64,000 bases of DNA, taken from contig CAJNDS010002118.1 of NCBI GenBank assembly GCA_905221605.1, positions 124,001 to 188,000 of the forward strand, written 5' to 3'. This DNA comes from Symbiodinium natans (taxonomy: Eukaryota; Sar; Dinophyceae; Suessiales; Symbiodiniaceae). The notes beneath the pieces were generated by a model. It worked only from the letters and a program-made list of their open reading frames with translations. It searched no databases and had not been told where the DNA came from. Both the position numbers and the translations under genes were made by a program. Shown one piece after another: positions 21,710 to 32,441 of this stretch. Every line of letters begins with the position of its first letter. The stretch's first letter is position 1.

Positions 21710-22800
21710 CCACCTAGTTCACTCGCCCGAAGGCGAACCCGCGCACGGTGCGGACGCTTTGCAGCGTTAGTTCCATCCTCAGGGGCGGCTGAAAAGTCTG
21801 CACCCTTAGGGTTTAGGGTAAAGGGTTTGGGGTTTAGGGTTATAGTGCTCCCAGAGTCGATCCCGAAAACTGACTGTAGGGGTTTAGGGTTTGGGGGCTT
21901 GGGGTTTAGGGTTTAGGGTTTCGGGTTGTGGGGTTTAGGATTGTGGGGTTCAGGGTTTTAGGGTTTAAGGGTTTAGGGTAAAGGGCTTTGGGGGCGCAAT
22001 GTGGCCTATACAGACCCTACTTCAAAACACCCTGCGCCGTAACGAGGGCAACCTACATGCTCCTCGCGAGGATTGAGGGTCACCGGCTTTCGGGTTTAGG
22101 GGTCAAGGCTGAGTACCCCCCCCCAAAAAAAATCTGAAGTTGTATATGGCAAACCTTAAACACCAAAGCCTACAGGACCTAAGCCCTTAAAACCGAAAAC
22201 TGCTGCAATGCTTCCTAAACCCGTGTCTGCGCGTTGGATGCTGCAGGGTATAGGTATGGTAATACCAAACAGAACAGAAGCCCCCAATAGAACATGACCG
22301 CATGCCCTTAGGCGGAAACAGGCTAAACCCTTATGTACTGTATGGCCCGGCACCAAAAAAACCTTAGAATACGAATCCATAAATTTGGAGGACTACCGAA
22401 GGCCAAATCAATGACCGGTTTAGCAGGGAGGCGTGGCGAATGGAGCCTGCTGTGACGTGTTCCTGAATGAACAACGGCAAGACAACAATGCTGACAGGAT
22501 AACCAGTCCAAACCCTCAGCCCAACCCCCTTACCCCTAAACCCCTAAACCCGTAAACCCCTAAAGCCCCAAAGCCCAAAGCCCTAAACCCTAAACCCCAA
22601 GACCTAACCCCTCCAAACGTTCAAGGTAGTTTTGGGTTCTTAATGGCCAACCCCCCCCCCCCCCCCTTCCCCCCCGCCAAACCCAGGCTCGGGGCTTTTC
22701 AGGGGTTCAGGGATGAGGAACACCAGGTCCTACCCCGTAAAGCCCTAACTAACAACCCAAACCCTAAACCCTAAACCCTAAAGCCCAAAAAGGCGGAGTT
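21710..22800. other. Stretch without convincing exons
   Basis: Degenerate telomere-like units, a C-run at 22650-22666 and 300 bp of mixed sequence at 22140-22520. The latter has open minus-strand frames of 60-74 codons, but no splice borders or motifs that I trust. Confidence 0.45.
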
Positions 22801-22808
22801 CTCCTAAC

Positions 22809-22878
22809 TGTAGCAGTGAAGTGGCAGAGTTCGAAGGCACGCAGGCTCGTCGCGCCATCGGGGATGTCGAAATACATC
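22809..22878 (-). CDS. Exon, unknown protein
   Basis: Acceptor GCACCACCGAG, reads MYFDIPDGATSLRAFELCHF-TAT, donor GTTAGGAG. A poly-G tract is on the acceptor side. Confidence 0.6.
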
Positions 22879-22920
22879 CTCGGTGGTGCGGGGGGGGGGG
22901 GGGGGGGGGGGGGGGGGTTC

Positions 22921-23062
22921 GGTTTTAGGGTTTAGGGTTTAGGGTTTAGGGCTTAGGGCTTAGGGCTTAGGGCTTAGGGCTTAGGGTTTAGGGTTTAGGG
23001 TTTAGGGTTTAGGGTTTTAGGGTTGAGGGTTGAGGGTTGAGGGCTTAGGGTTTAGGGTTTGG
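22921..23062 (+). repeat. TTTAGGG array with variant blocks
   Basis: TTTAGGG units with an internal block of CTTAGGG and another of TTGAGGG. Variants clustered in consecutive units suggest local amplification of mutated units, not fresh telomerase synthesis. A G-run of about 28 bases (22890-22917) precedes it. Confidence 0.9.
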
Positions 23063-23298
23063 GGAAAGGGGGGGGGGGGCAGCGCATAGTACTTAGTAAC
23101 CCAATGCTAACTGTACTTACAACCCAGTTATACCCTTATTAGGGCACTTAAGGGGCTTATACCTATCATGTACAACTGGGCTACTAAGTGCCCTGAACCT
23201 CCAAGTAGGGGTTGAGGGGGCGAGTCGTGCACAGAACTTAGGGTTTCGGATTCACGGTTGAGGGTCGGACAAGCACCTGCAAGGCGTGGAGGTATAAG

Positions 23299-23448
23299 GC
23301 TTAGTTGCTGAGTTCATAAGCCCCCCAAAAGTGTACACTTTCAGTTCTATAGGGGATTGTAGTATCCCAAAAAGTGCAACCCTAAACCCTAAACCCTAAA
23401 CCCTAAACCTAAACCCTAAACCCTAAGTGTGCTCACTCAGCTGCTAAG
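23299..23448. mobile_element. MITE-like family D, copy split by telomere repeats
   Basis: Same ends and core as 61064-61165, but after GTATCCCAAAAAGTG a block of about eight CCCTAAA units (about 23379-23426) interrupts it. The element then resumes with GTGTGCTCACTCAGCTGCTAAG. Confidence 0.8.
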
Positions 23449-23928
23449 AAGGGGCCCTTGTGCATATTTCTACGGGTGGTGGTGTGCATGCAGCCCCAAG
23501 TGTTGGAAGTATGGTGAAGCCGCCCCAAAAAAGGATGACGGCCTAAACCCTAAACCCTAAACCCTAAACCCTAAACCCCAAACCCTAAACCCTAAACCCT
23601 AAACCCTAAACCCTAAACCCTAAACCCTACACATCTGGTCCCCAGGGACCTCTGAGGTTTAAGGTTCAGGGGTTTTATGGCTTGGCCGAGTAGCAGCAGC
23701 ACCCAGAAAAAGTTATGGGTCTAACCCTAAGCCCTAAATTCTAAACCCTAAACCCTCAACCCTAAATAGGGTGGGTAGGCACGCAGGGAAGGGAACAGGA
23801 TAAACCCCTAAACCCAAAACCCTGAACAACCCAAAGCCAAACCCTGTTAAACCCTAACCCTAAACCCAAGCGCCAAAAACCCTGAAAACCCCGAACCCCC
23901 TCCAACAAAACCCAGAGCACACGCACAG

Positions 23929-23996
23929 CTTTTGAACGACCGCTCGCGCGATGGCGGACATGGCTCCAGGGCTCAGAATCTGGTTCGGGCCTTCAG
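23929..23996 (+). CDS. Exon, unknown protein
   Basis: Acceptor ACACGCACAG, reads LLNDRSRDGGHGSRAQNLVR-AF, donor GTATGTAGGG. The donor runs into TTTAGGG repeats. Confidence 0.6.
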
Positions 23997-24577
23997 GTAT
24001 GTAGGGTTTAGGGTTTAGGGTTTAGGGCTTAGGGTTTAGGGCTAGGGTTTAGGGCTAGGGTTTAGGGCATGCCTCCAAAAGGCCTCTCAAGCCTCTGAAC
24101 CTGCACCCTGAACTCTAGAGTTTCACCCCCAAACCGTGTACCAGTAGGCCCCTAGACGTTCGAACCTGAACCCTCAACCCCTAAAACCATAAACCCTTAC
24201 CCCCTGAGACCCCCGACGCCCTAAAATCCTAAAGCCCCTAACATCTTGTAAACCCTCTACATCCTATAAACCTACAAACCCGAAAAACCCCACAAACCTT
24301 CTACACCCTAGACCCTAAACACTAAACACGAAACCCTACCTTAAAAGCCCTAAACCTTAACCTACATGTCCTAAACCTGAAACCCTACCCTAAGGCCTAA
24401 ACCCTAAACCCTAAACCCTAAACCCTAAACCCTAAACCCTAAACCCTAAACCCTATACAGCCCAGGGAGCCCTTCAGAACATGCGGCGCTTCTTCCTGGC
24501 GCCCTCTCCACAGTTGGCCGCCCCCGGCTTCCTTAAATAAAGCGCTTTTTGGAGGGCACCCCTTTCAGGAAAGGAAG

Positions 24578-24690
24578 GGTTTAGGGTTTAGGGTTTAGGG
24601 TTTAGGGTTTAGGGTTTAGGGTTTAGGGTTTAGGGTTTAGGGTTTAGGGTTTAGGGTTTCGGGTTTCGGGTTTCGGGTTTAGGGTTTAGA
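24578..24690 (+). repeat. TTTAGGG array ending at a coding end
   Basis: About 15 units ending in TTTCGGG variants. The minus-strand coding island 24686-24771 runs into it, and its TAA stop is formed by the repeat itself (CCCTAAA). Confidence 0.85.
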
Positions 24691-24771
24691 GCGGTCCGAG
24701 CTTCCCCAGCAGCTGGCAGACTGACTCTGGGAGCTTACCATCCTTCAACATCGCCTCCAGGGTCTCTTTTT
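24686..24771 (-). CDS. Coding island closed by a telomere-derived stop
   Basis: Reads EKETLEAMLKDGKLPESVCQ-LLGKLGPL, then TAA formed by a CCCTAAA unit. Alternatively GTAAGCTCC inside it is a donor and the exon ends after KD. The acceptor (AAAAAG) is weak. Strongly protein-like and helical. Confidence 0.5.
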
Positions 24772-24859
24772 CCATCAAGGGTTTAGGGTTTAGGGTTTAG
24801 GGTTTAGGGTTTAGGGTTCAGGGTTCAGGGTTCAGGGTTTAGGGTTTAGAATTTGGGGG

Positions 24860-24952
24860 TTTCCGAAAATAGGGGTGCCCTTTTGGGAGGTCCCTTTAAG
24901 GGGATTCTATTCTGTTTGGGGTATAAAAAGGGGTACCCCTATTTTGGGAAAT
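24860..24952. mobile_element. MITE-like foldback
   Basis: Ends TTTCCGAAAATAGGGGTGCC and GGTACCCCTATTTTGGGAAA form a 20-bp inverted repeat with few mismatches. Confidence 0.8.
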
Positions 24953-25104
24953 GCCCATTTTGTGACAGGGCCCTCAGCAAGGATTTGTTTTAGGGTTTCG
25001 GCCAGGGTTTAGGGTTACAGGGTTTAGGACTTGTAGGGAGCAAGAGCGTGCAAGCGGAACGTCAACCAAGACACTCCCACCCACCTACCCCTGCCCGCCT
25101 GCAC

Positions 25105-25987
25105 TTCATCATCCTTCTTCCCAAACTCAGCGCATGTCTTCGCAAGTGCCTCGAGACCTTTGAGCACTGCTGCCTCAGCGATTGGGACGAAGCTTTGCAC
25201 CGTGATGCTGTTGCGAAGAGCCTCTGCAAGAAGACGCACCACACTGTGCACCTGCCAGCGATGGGCCAAATCGATAGCCGCCAGCATGACCGTGAAGTCA
25301 GGCTCACTGCGCGTGGCGTGTGTATATAACAGGTCCAAAAACAAGGAGACGCCGCTGCAGGTGGCATCCGCTACCTCAACGCGTTTGCTTGCGCCTTCCT
25401 TCATGGAAGATTCCAGCATGGCTTTCAAAACTGGCGATGCGGCCATGAGGAGGAGATCGTGGGCTGTCACCTCACCATCTGTGGCGACGAATGTAACGTT
25501 GTGTGTGGCAGACATTTCCCGTACAGACTCCCAAAGGTCAAGGAGACATGGATCCACGGCAACCTTCTCTCGCTGGCTGCTGCGTTGCGTTCTCGAGATA
25601 AGTGACAGAGCCTGATCCAAAAAAATGCAGCCATCTCGTATATGATCCACTAGCGAGCCAAAGACACTAAGCTCCTCATGCAACATCAGCAGGAGTGAAA
25701 GTGCACTGTGCCCTGCCACCTTAAATGAATGCATGTCTTCTCCCCAAACGAAGAACTTAGATGAGCTCGACGGGGCTCTTTGCTGTGGATCTGCACCCGT
25801 TTGAAGCAGCCACTCAATGACTTGCAGCAGACACGATGAGGGATGCCCAAAGCCAGAGAGGATTGCATGATGTAGAGCCGGGGCCCCATAGATACCGCCA
25901 CACGTGTTCCAGTCAAACCCCACCGGCGTGAACCTCTTCAAGGCTTCCAGGTCACCACGCTGCACGAGGGAAAAAATCACCTCGACT
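25105..25987 (-). CDS. Ankyrin-repeat and BTB/POZ domain protein (one long exon)
   Basis: The largest exon outside the mobile-like island: about 294 codons. It starts at a good acceptor (AATTTGTGCTTTTCAG) and ends at a GTGCAGG donor after GKKDDE, so it is an internal exon of a longer gene. The N-terminal third is ankyrin-like: LVQRGDLEALKRF, then ALHHAILSG, VIEWLLQTGADPQQRAP and GHSALSLLLMLHEE. The middle has the BTB/POZ signature: NVTFVATDGEVTAHDLLLMA, AASPVLKAMLESSMKEG, then LFLDLLYTHATRSEPDFTVM and a BACK-like helical tail (LAHRWQVHSVVRLLAEALRN). Such proteins usually act as substrate adaptors for Cullin-3 ubiquitin ligases or as dimerising scaffolds; which one here is unknown. The domain call is sure; the function is inferred from family. 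Confidence 0.85.
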
Positions 25988-26086
25988 CTGAAAAGCACAA
26001 ATTTAAATATACTCTTACTAGGATAGCAGGACTCACCCTAAACCCTAAACCCGAAAACCCAAGGGCACCACTGGGCTACCACGTAT

Positions 26087-26198
26087 ACTTGGCTGCACTT
26101 AGGATTAGCTATAAATTGTTTTTTTTAGCTGCCTTGTTAAGAAACCCAACAAGCCCAAAAAGGCTAAAGATCTAAAGTTACAGTAAAGCACCACAAAG
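26087..26198 (+). repeat. Dispersed 105-bp repeat, copy 3
   Basis: Nearly full length and almost identical in its second half to the copy at 18-124. It lies just upstream of the plus-strand exon 26204-26297, whose acceptor AG follows the repeat by a few bases. Confidence 0.85.
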
Positions 26199-26203
26199 TA
26201 TAG

Positions 26204-26297
26204 AACACATGCCTCGTGGGGGAAGTCCCTTGCTGGCAACATGGGCAAGGCGGTTGGGCTCGAGCTCTCAGGGCTCGTCATGATATCGGGAACGAAC
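26204..26297 (+). CDS. Exon with donor inside a telomere unit
   Basis: Acceptor AGTATAG, just after a dispersed 105-bp repeat. Reads SWGKSLAGNMGKAVGLELSG-LVMISGTN, donor GTTTAGGG, formed by the first telomere-like unit. Confidence 0.55.
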
Positions 26298-26714
26298 GTT
26301 TAGGGTTTGGGGTTTGGGGTTTGGCGTTTAGGGCTTAGGGTTCAGGGTTTAGGGTTTAGGATGTAGGGTTTGGGGTTTAGGGTTTCGGGTTTAGGGTTTA
26401 GGGTTTAGGAATTACCGATGCCAGGCAACCTGAATGTCCTGAATGTCAGTGCCTGCTGCCATCATCAAACAGGAGGCCCTGAACTTGTTGGACCCCAAAT
26501 CCTGAACCCTCAACCCTATAAACCCTGTAAGCCCTATAAACCTGTCAACCCTACAAACCCTATAACCCCATGAACTCTATAAACCTCTAAACCGTCAGAC
26601 CCTATAAACCCTAAACCCTCTCAACCCTAAAGACCCTATAAACCCTATAAATAGACCCTATAAACCCTACAGAAACCCAAAAAACAAACTATAAACCCTA
26701 TGAACCCTATGAAC

Positions 26715-26789
26715 CCTGAAAGACGAGGATTCCGCAATTCAAGCGCCAGCTCGAGCGGAAATGGGCACCGTCACACAGCTCGTGTGCCG
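26715..26789 (-). CDS. Exon, unknown protein
   Basis: Acceptor TTGCATGTCAG, reads AHELCDGAHFRSSWRLNCGI-LVFQ, donor GTTCATAGGG. Confidence 0.5.
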
Positions 26790-26867
26790 CTGACATGCAA
26801 ACCCCTCAAGCCCTGAGGTTTAGGGTTTAGGGTTTAGGGTTTAGGGTTTAGGGTTTAGGGTTCAGGG

Positions 26868-28040
26868 GGTCATCTACTTAGAAACCCTTCTGGCTTAGCA
26901 AGTTTCGTTAGTAAGGTGGGCTATGGGGATTATAGACAAGTTTCTGGGGGATGAGAAGCAGACTTGCTAGATCAAACGAGCTTCTAGGTAAACCCCCTAG
27001 ACCCTAAACCCGTAAACCCGTAAACCCGTAAACCCGTAAACCCTAAACCCTAAACCGACCCATAACTCTGTAAGTTGAGCCTTGGGGCCTTGAGACACCC
27101 TGAACAATCTACCACGAACAACGGGGGGGGGGGGAGGGGAAACACCAAACCCCTAAACCCTAAACCTCAACATAAAAAGCCCCCAACAAAAAAGCCGAAA
27201 CAGCCCCAAGACCCGAAGCGCATAACCAACAATCCTCAATCAGGGTCCAGGGTTTAGGGTTGAGGATTCAGCGTCCAGGGCATAGGGTTTTTAAGGGTTG
27301 AAGATTCAAGGCTAGGGTTTAGGGTTTTTGATGTAAGGGTGTGTGAAGACCCAAGGGTGTGGGGTTATTGGGGTTCAACTATTCGGTCGGTCGAAGGCTC
27401 AAACTGCGGGTGTTGCTCATGCCAAATAACGCCCAAACCCCAAAGCCTAACCCTTTGCCCTACACGCCCTTGATGCCCTATAAGCACTAAACCCCCTATA
27501 AACCCCCTAAACCCTCTCTACACGCCCTAGAAGCCCTGAAAACCTCCTCCGCCTCCCGCCCTGGACGCCCTAATAGCCCTAAACCCCTATCAATATCAAA
27601 CCCCTAAACCCTAAACCCTAAACCTAAACCCTAAACCCTAACCCTAAACCCTCAACCCCCTAAACCCTAAACCACAGCGCGCCGAGCTGCGTGGCGGGCG
27701 CCGGCTCAGCTGGCGACAGGTGCCGCATGGACACCACGTTGCCTGCGGGAGCTGAAACGGCTTTTGCTGGGGTGCCGATTGTTGTGGGTAGCCCTAAACC
27801 CTATAAGCCGGGCTTCGGGCTGCCCGAGGGGTTTAGGGTAGGGTTTAGGGTTTAAACTCTGGGCCAGGGAGAACCCCTAACATTTGGCCGTGAACATATA
27901 ACGGTCCGCACTCCCTGGCAGGGGGGAACCGCATCAATTTTGATCCTTCTGCCGGGGGAGGGCGGGGGGGGTAGGTGGGGGTAACAAAGCCCAAACGCAG
28001 CACCTAAAACCTAACCCTAGACCCTAAACCCTACACCCCC
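26868..28040. other. Stretch with little recognisable content
   Basis: A foldback-like segment at 26868-27000 (CTACTTAGAAACCC ... CTTCTAGGTAAACCCCC), degenerate CCCTAAA units at 27440-27670, a G-run at 27123 and a GC-rich island at 27672-27785. That island could be coding on the minus strand (VVSMRHLSPAEPAPATQ), but its borders are unclear. Confidence 0.4.
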
Positions 28041-28051
28041 CAGCCCTACAC

Positions 28052-28121
28052 AGGTGCGCCTGCTTGGTCCTCTACCCACATGGTCTGAATGAAGTGAATG
28101 TAATCCGGGTTGTCCTCCATC
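28052..28121 (-). CDS. Exon, unknown protein
   Basis: Acceptor TCATCCTATCCAG, reads MEDNPDYIHFIQTMWVEDQA-GAP, donor GTGTAGGG. Confidence 0.65.
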
Positions 28122-28964
28122 CTGGATAGGATGAGTTGGGGCTAGGGTTTAGGGTTTAGGGCTTTGGAGTTTAGGGTTCAGGGTTAGGGTTGAGGATTGA
28201 GAGTTGAGGGTTGAGGGTCTAGGGTTTAGGGCTTTGGGTTTAGGGTTCAGGGTGTGGGGTTCTAGAACAGGAACCCCAATAAGGAGCCACTTGGGCCAAA
28301 ACCTCGAGCAAGAAGCGTCAAACGAGAGGGGAGCTAACGTCTGGGGGCATTTTGCAAACTACCCGGCTAAGTCTTTCAGAACTGTGCCATACGCGAGTGC
28401 CGAAACCCTACAGTAGTTACACACCCGCGGCCCTGACCCTGAACCTGAAATCCACAAACCCTACACCCCCTAAGCCTCCTAACCCAAAACCCTGACCCGA
28501 ATAAACCCTGACCCTAATAAACCCTAAACCCTAAACCCTTAAACCGCTAAGCCTCCAAAGCTCTAAGCCTCTACATCTCTGCGACTGCTCGTCCCCAGTC
28601 CTAGAACCCCCCAAATCAAAAGCTACATGTGAGAACGCGGAACCCCCACCCCTGAAAACCCGAAATCCTCAAGCCCGAAGCCCTAAACCTAAACCCTAAA
28701 CCCTAAAACCTAAACCCTAAACCCTAAACCCTAAACCCTAAACTTTAGGGTTTAGGGTTAAAGCCTGAACTTCAGAACCCTGACGTCGGTTCCAAAACAA
28801 CTCTCAGACCCTGAGCCCTAAACCCTAAGATTGGGGTAGTGAAACTGTTAGGGTTTAGGGGGTTTAGGGTTTAGGGGGTTTAGGGTTTAGGGGGTTTAGG
28901 GTTTAGGGTTAGGGTTTAGGGTTTAGGGTTTCGGGTTTAGGGTTTAGGGTTTAGGGTTTAGGGT

Positions 28965-29053
28965 GATATGGGCCCTTAAACGCGGGGCCCCCTTATATAC
29001 CCCTTATAAGAACCCTTTAAAGGAAGTAAAGGACCATATGAAGGGCCCATATG
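28965..29053. mobile_element. MITE-like foldback
   Basis: Ends GATATGGGCCCTTAAA and GAAGGGCCCATATG, with an AT-rich centre. A TTTAGGG array borders its left side. Confidence 0.75.
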
Positions 29054-29201
29054 AGTGCCCTTAGATAGACCCCACCAGCACTCAACTAGCACAAGAGGAC
29101 TCGGTTCCCTGAGCTGGAGGTGGGTTCCACCCTAAACCCTAAACCCTAAACCCTAAACCCTAAACCCTAAACCCTAAACCTTAGGGTTTAAGGGTTCCCC
29201 A

Positions 29202-29302
29202 ACTTGGCTGCACTTAGGACTTAAATTTTTAGCTGCCTTGTTAAGAAACCCAATAAGCCCAAAAAGGCTAAAGATCTAAAGTGACAGTAAAGCACCACAA
29301 AG
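29202..29302 (+). repeat. Dispersed 105-bp repeat, copy 4
   Basis: Full family structure with a short deletion in the first third (the AGGGTAGCTAT segment is missing) and a few substitutions. Confidence 0.8.
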
Positions 29303-29476
29303 CCGATTAACACCTAAACGGCTCCGACCACCCACATTGTCACATCTCATCTGCACCCCTAAGCCCTAAACCCATGAACCCTGAACCCTGAACCCGGAAA
29401 CCCTAAACCCTAAACCCTAAACCCTAAACCCTAAACCCTAAACCCTAAACCCTAAACCCTAACCCGGAAAGGAGAC

Positions 29477-29590
29477 TGTGGAGCCGAGGAGCGGATGGAT
29501 CTTATCCGCAGCATCACCCGTCACCGCCCCCTTCCCGACCACGACTCGGCCCCGCGTTCCATTGAGGACGATGTACGGGCTGTGCTTCTC
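29477..29590 (-). CDS. Exon of the KHSPY family, copy 1
   Basis: Acceptor AAGCTCCAAG, 38 codons starting EKHSPYIVLNGTRGRVVVGK and ending KIHPLLGST, donor GTCTCCTTTCC. Homologous to exon 14512-14594. Beta-rich alternation suggests part of a small folded domain; family not recognised. Confidence 0.7.
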
Positions 29591-29670
29591 CTTGGAGCTT
29601 CGGGGTTTCGGGGCCCCGAAAGCCTGAACTCAACCTTCGGGCTCGGGGATGCTAGTTCAGGTCTTCTGCT

Positions 29671-29678
29671 TTTTTTTT

Positions 29679-29709
<31 letters not shown>

Positions 29710-29711
29710 GG
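29671..29711 (+). repeat. T-run followed by G-run
   Basis: About 18 T followed directly by about 22 G. It lies just outside the acceptor side of the minus-strand exon 29477-29590. Confidence 0.9.
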
Positions 29712-30847
29712 TGGGGGCTGGGTTTGACGGTTTGGCCTTAAACCCTAAACCAGAAATCATGGTTTGGGGCCTAAGGCTTTTAGAGCTTGGGGGCGTTTAG
29801 CGTGGCAGGTCGTTTCTGAGGTACTCTGAGGTACTCGGAGAAAAATGGGCCCATATTCTATGTTTTGTTCTCCGAAGATACGGGTACCCGGTCTAGGGCT
29901 TCCTATAACGATATCAGAATCATGTTGAGTTGTGTATATTAGGGGTACCACCCCCAGTTTGAAAAAAAATATGCATATCGGATTCCCTTATGATAAGGAC
30001 CCCAATAAGGTACCCCTTTCGGAAACGCCTATGTGTACATATATATATATATATACACATATACAGCCTAACCTTAGAGGTACCAGCAAACAAGTTGCAA
30101 CGGAATACAGGGGCAGACGAGGAAGGGACTTGAGGGTTTAGGGTTTAGGATACCCCTTGCTCCCGACAGACCCCCTCTGTTTCTGGAACGATGCACGAGG
30201 TTTAGGGTTTAGGGTTTAGGGTTTAGGGTTTAGGGTTTAGGGTTTAGGGCTTCGGGTTTAGGGATCAGGGTTTAGGGTTTAGGGTCGGCGTGGGCACATG
30301 GACGAGCCGACCCAATGGTGTGGCTAGGCCGAGTGGATAGCTGATTCGGCTCGGCCTTGGAGTGTATTTCTGCAAAAACACAATCCAGCACACCCGACTG
30401 AAGGGGGGCCTCTAACCATGAACACACAACTTCTAAACCCTGAACCCATAAAACCATTAAACAAAAAAAAAACTTTTGTCCGAGACTCATCCTCAGCCCC
30501 CTCGCTCCAAGGCAAAGGGAGGCTCTGCGCTTCCTCACATGGCGACGAGTGCTAGGGGCTTAGGGTTTTCGGATTTTCGGGGGTTTGGGGGTATAGGGTT
30601 TAGGGTTTAGGGTTTAGGGTTTAGGGTTTAGGGGTATAGGCTTTAGGGTTTAGGGTTCAGGGTTTAAGGTTTCGGGTTTAGGGTTGCGGATCTTGTAAGC
30701 CCTACGCCCTTAACACTCAACCCCCTTAGGGTTTAGGGTTTAGGGTTTAGGGTTTAGGGTTTAGGGTTTAGGGTTTCAATCGGCTTTTGGGCTCATTCAG
30801 GAGGTGACCCTCCCGCTGGCCTTCCGGGGCACTACTTGGAGGTTCAG

Positions 30848-30955
30848 GGTACTTACCAACCAAAGATAACGGCACGTATAGCTGCACTTATAGCCCACTT
30901 ATAAGCCCCTTAGGTGCCCGAACATGGATATAAGTACAGTTATAAGTACCCTAAA
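30848..30955. mobile_element. MITE-like family F
   Basis: Ends GGTTCAGGGTACTTACCAAC and CAGTTATAAGTACCCTAAAC, with CACTTATAGCCCACTTATAAG inside. Diverged relatives at 18883-19010 and 23084-23210 share ACCTCCAAGTA-type ends and repeated TATAAG/TTATAC motifs. Confidence 0.6.
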
Positions 30956-31055
30956 CCCTAAACCCTAAACCCTAAACCCTAAACCCTAAACCCTAAACCC
31001 TAAACCCCAAACCCTAAACCCGAAAAGAGTAGGACTGTCTGACCATTGGAGGCAC

Positions 31056-31103
31056 CTGCCATCGCAGGGCGTCGGCCACTGCAGAGGTGCAGTCCAAGGA
31101 GTC
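31056..31103 (-). CDS. Small exon beside a tandem duplication
   Basis: Acceptor TAAAGAAG, exactly 16 codons DSLDCTSAVADALRWQ, donor GTGCCTCC. The acceptor region (31091-31163) is duplicated in tandem at 31166-31239, so a second copy of the acceptor and of the exon start (GGACTCCTTGG) lies farther out. Confidence 0.5.
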
Positions 31104-31239
31104 CTTCTTTACGGCTTGGGGGGGGGGGGGGGGAGGGCACTTAGGATTTAGGGTTTAGGGTTTAAGGCCAAGGAGTCCTTCTTTACGGCTTGGGCAGGGG
31201 GGGGTGGGGGGGGCACTTAGGATTTAGGGTTTAGGGTTT
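31091..31239. repeat. Tandem duplication of about 72 bp
   Basis: CCAAGGAGTCCTTCTTTACG followed by a G-run, GGGCACTTAGG and TTTAGGG units occurs twice in a row. The G-runs differ in length and in interruptions. Confidence 0.85.
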
Positions 31240-31782
31240 GGGGTTTAGGATTGAGGGCTTAGGTTTTTTGTGGTTCGGGGGGCTTGAGGGGCACAGGGGC
31301 ATCAGGGTCTTAGGGTTTAAGGTGGGCTTAAGGGGCCTAAGGGGTTTCAGGGGCTTAGGTTTAGGGTCTAAGGGGCTTAAGGGGTCTAAAAGGTGCCGGG
31401 GTAAGGGTCTTCGGTGTTGAGGGGCTACGGGTTTAAGGCTTTAGGAGTTTAGCGTTTAGGGTTTGGATTTTTTGGAGCAGGGGGTTTGACTAGGGGCATA
31501 ACAGGCTTAAGTTTCAGGGCTTCAGGTCTTAGGGCCTAGTTGCCTGAACATAAAACCCTACAAGATTCCTGAAATCCCCCAAGCCTAGATGCCGGAGTCA
31601 GAGTGTGTATGATGTGTATAGATATATATACATATATATATATAGACATAAATATTTCTACGTACACACACTCACTCTAGCCGTTACGCACCGCTTGTGG
31701 GTGTTACGGGTGTTGCAATGTAAACATACACATACACTGCGGGCTGAACGCCCTGATCATACATACGCGCCCATGTGAATTT

Positions 31783-31835
31783 CTACATACATACATACAT
31801 ACATACATACATACATACATACATACATACATACA

Positions 31836-31865
<30 letters not shown>
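31783..31865 (+). repeat. (ACAT)n microsatellite
   Basis: About 20 units of ACAT/TACA. A shorter one lies at 6385-6430, and AT runs at 1741-1756, 30037-30057, 33895-33945 and 59752-59777. Confidence 0.95.
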
Positions 31866-31867
<2 letters not shown>

Positions 31868-31876
31868 GAGAGAGAG

Positions 31877-31975
31877 ACTTGGCTGCGCTTAGGAGGGTAG
31901 CTATAAATTATTTTTAGCTGCCTTGTTAAGAAACCCAACAAGCCCAAAAAGCCTAAAGATCTAAAGTTGCAGTAA
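31877..31975 (+). repeat. Dispersed 105-bp repeat, copy 5
   Basis: Starts right after an (ACAT)n microsatellite and a GAGAGA tract, and ends in ATATAAATATA. It lacks the terminal AAGCACCACAA. Confidence 0.8.
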
Positions 31976-32398
31976 ATATATAAATATATAGAGAGAGGAG
32001 GCTCTGTCGATTAGGGACCCCTGGTGGGGGAACGAATACCCGCCGCTTCCGTTCGCCGAGGCCTTTTAGAGAGAGTACCCGAAAGAGGCCCTTGAACCCT
32101 AAACCCCAAACCCCAAACCCCAAACCCTAAACCCTAAACCCAGGTTTGAGGGCCGTTTCATCCCCAAGGGACGCAGTCTCTTCTTGGGTACATACCCGTG
32201 ACTCCTCACATGCACCAATAGGCTGAACGCTAAGGCCCTAATACATATGTGTGGCATTCTCGAAAGAGGGTGGAACTCGAACCCATTTTGGAGTATGTGG
32301 GGCCGTATGCTGTTTTAGTCATACTCTGAACCCTCTACGCCCTAAACCCTCGAAACCCCCAAGCCCATGATGCGACATGTGGCCTCGCTTGCCATGAG

Positions 32399-32441
32399 GT
32401 CGCAGAAATGTGCGTGCAGTCCATGGCAAAGCAAGCGATCT
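32399..32441 (+). CDS. Possible small exon
   Basis: Acceptor GCCATGAG, reads VAEMCVQSMAKQAI, donor GTATTTAGGG. Two other frames are also open, so support is modest. Confidence 0.35.

Larger units (their letters stand above)
29600..31050. other. Repeats only
   Basis: Contains the T/G run, AT repeats at 30037-30057, several TTTAGGG arrays, degenerate GGCTC-rich sequence at 30290-30545 and the foldback at 30848-30955. I see no exon I would defend. Confidence 0.45.
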
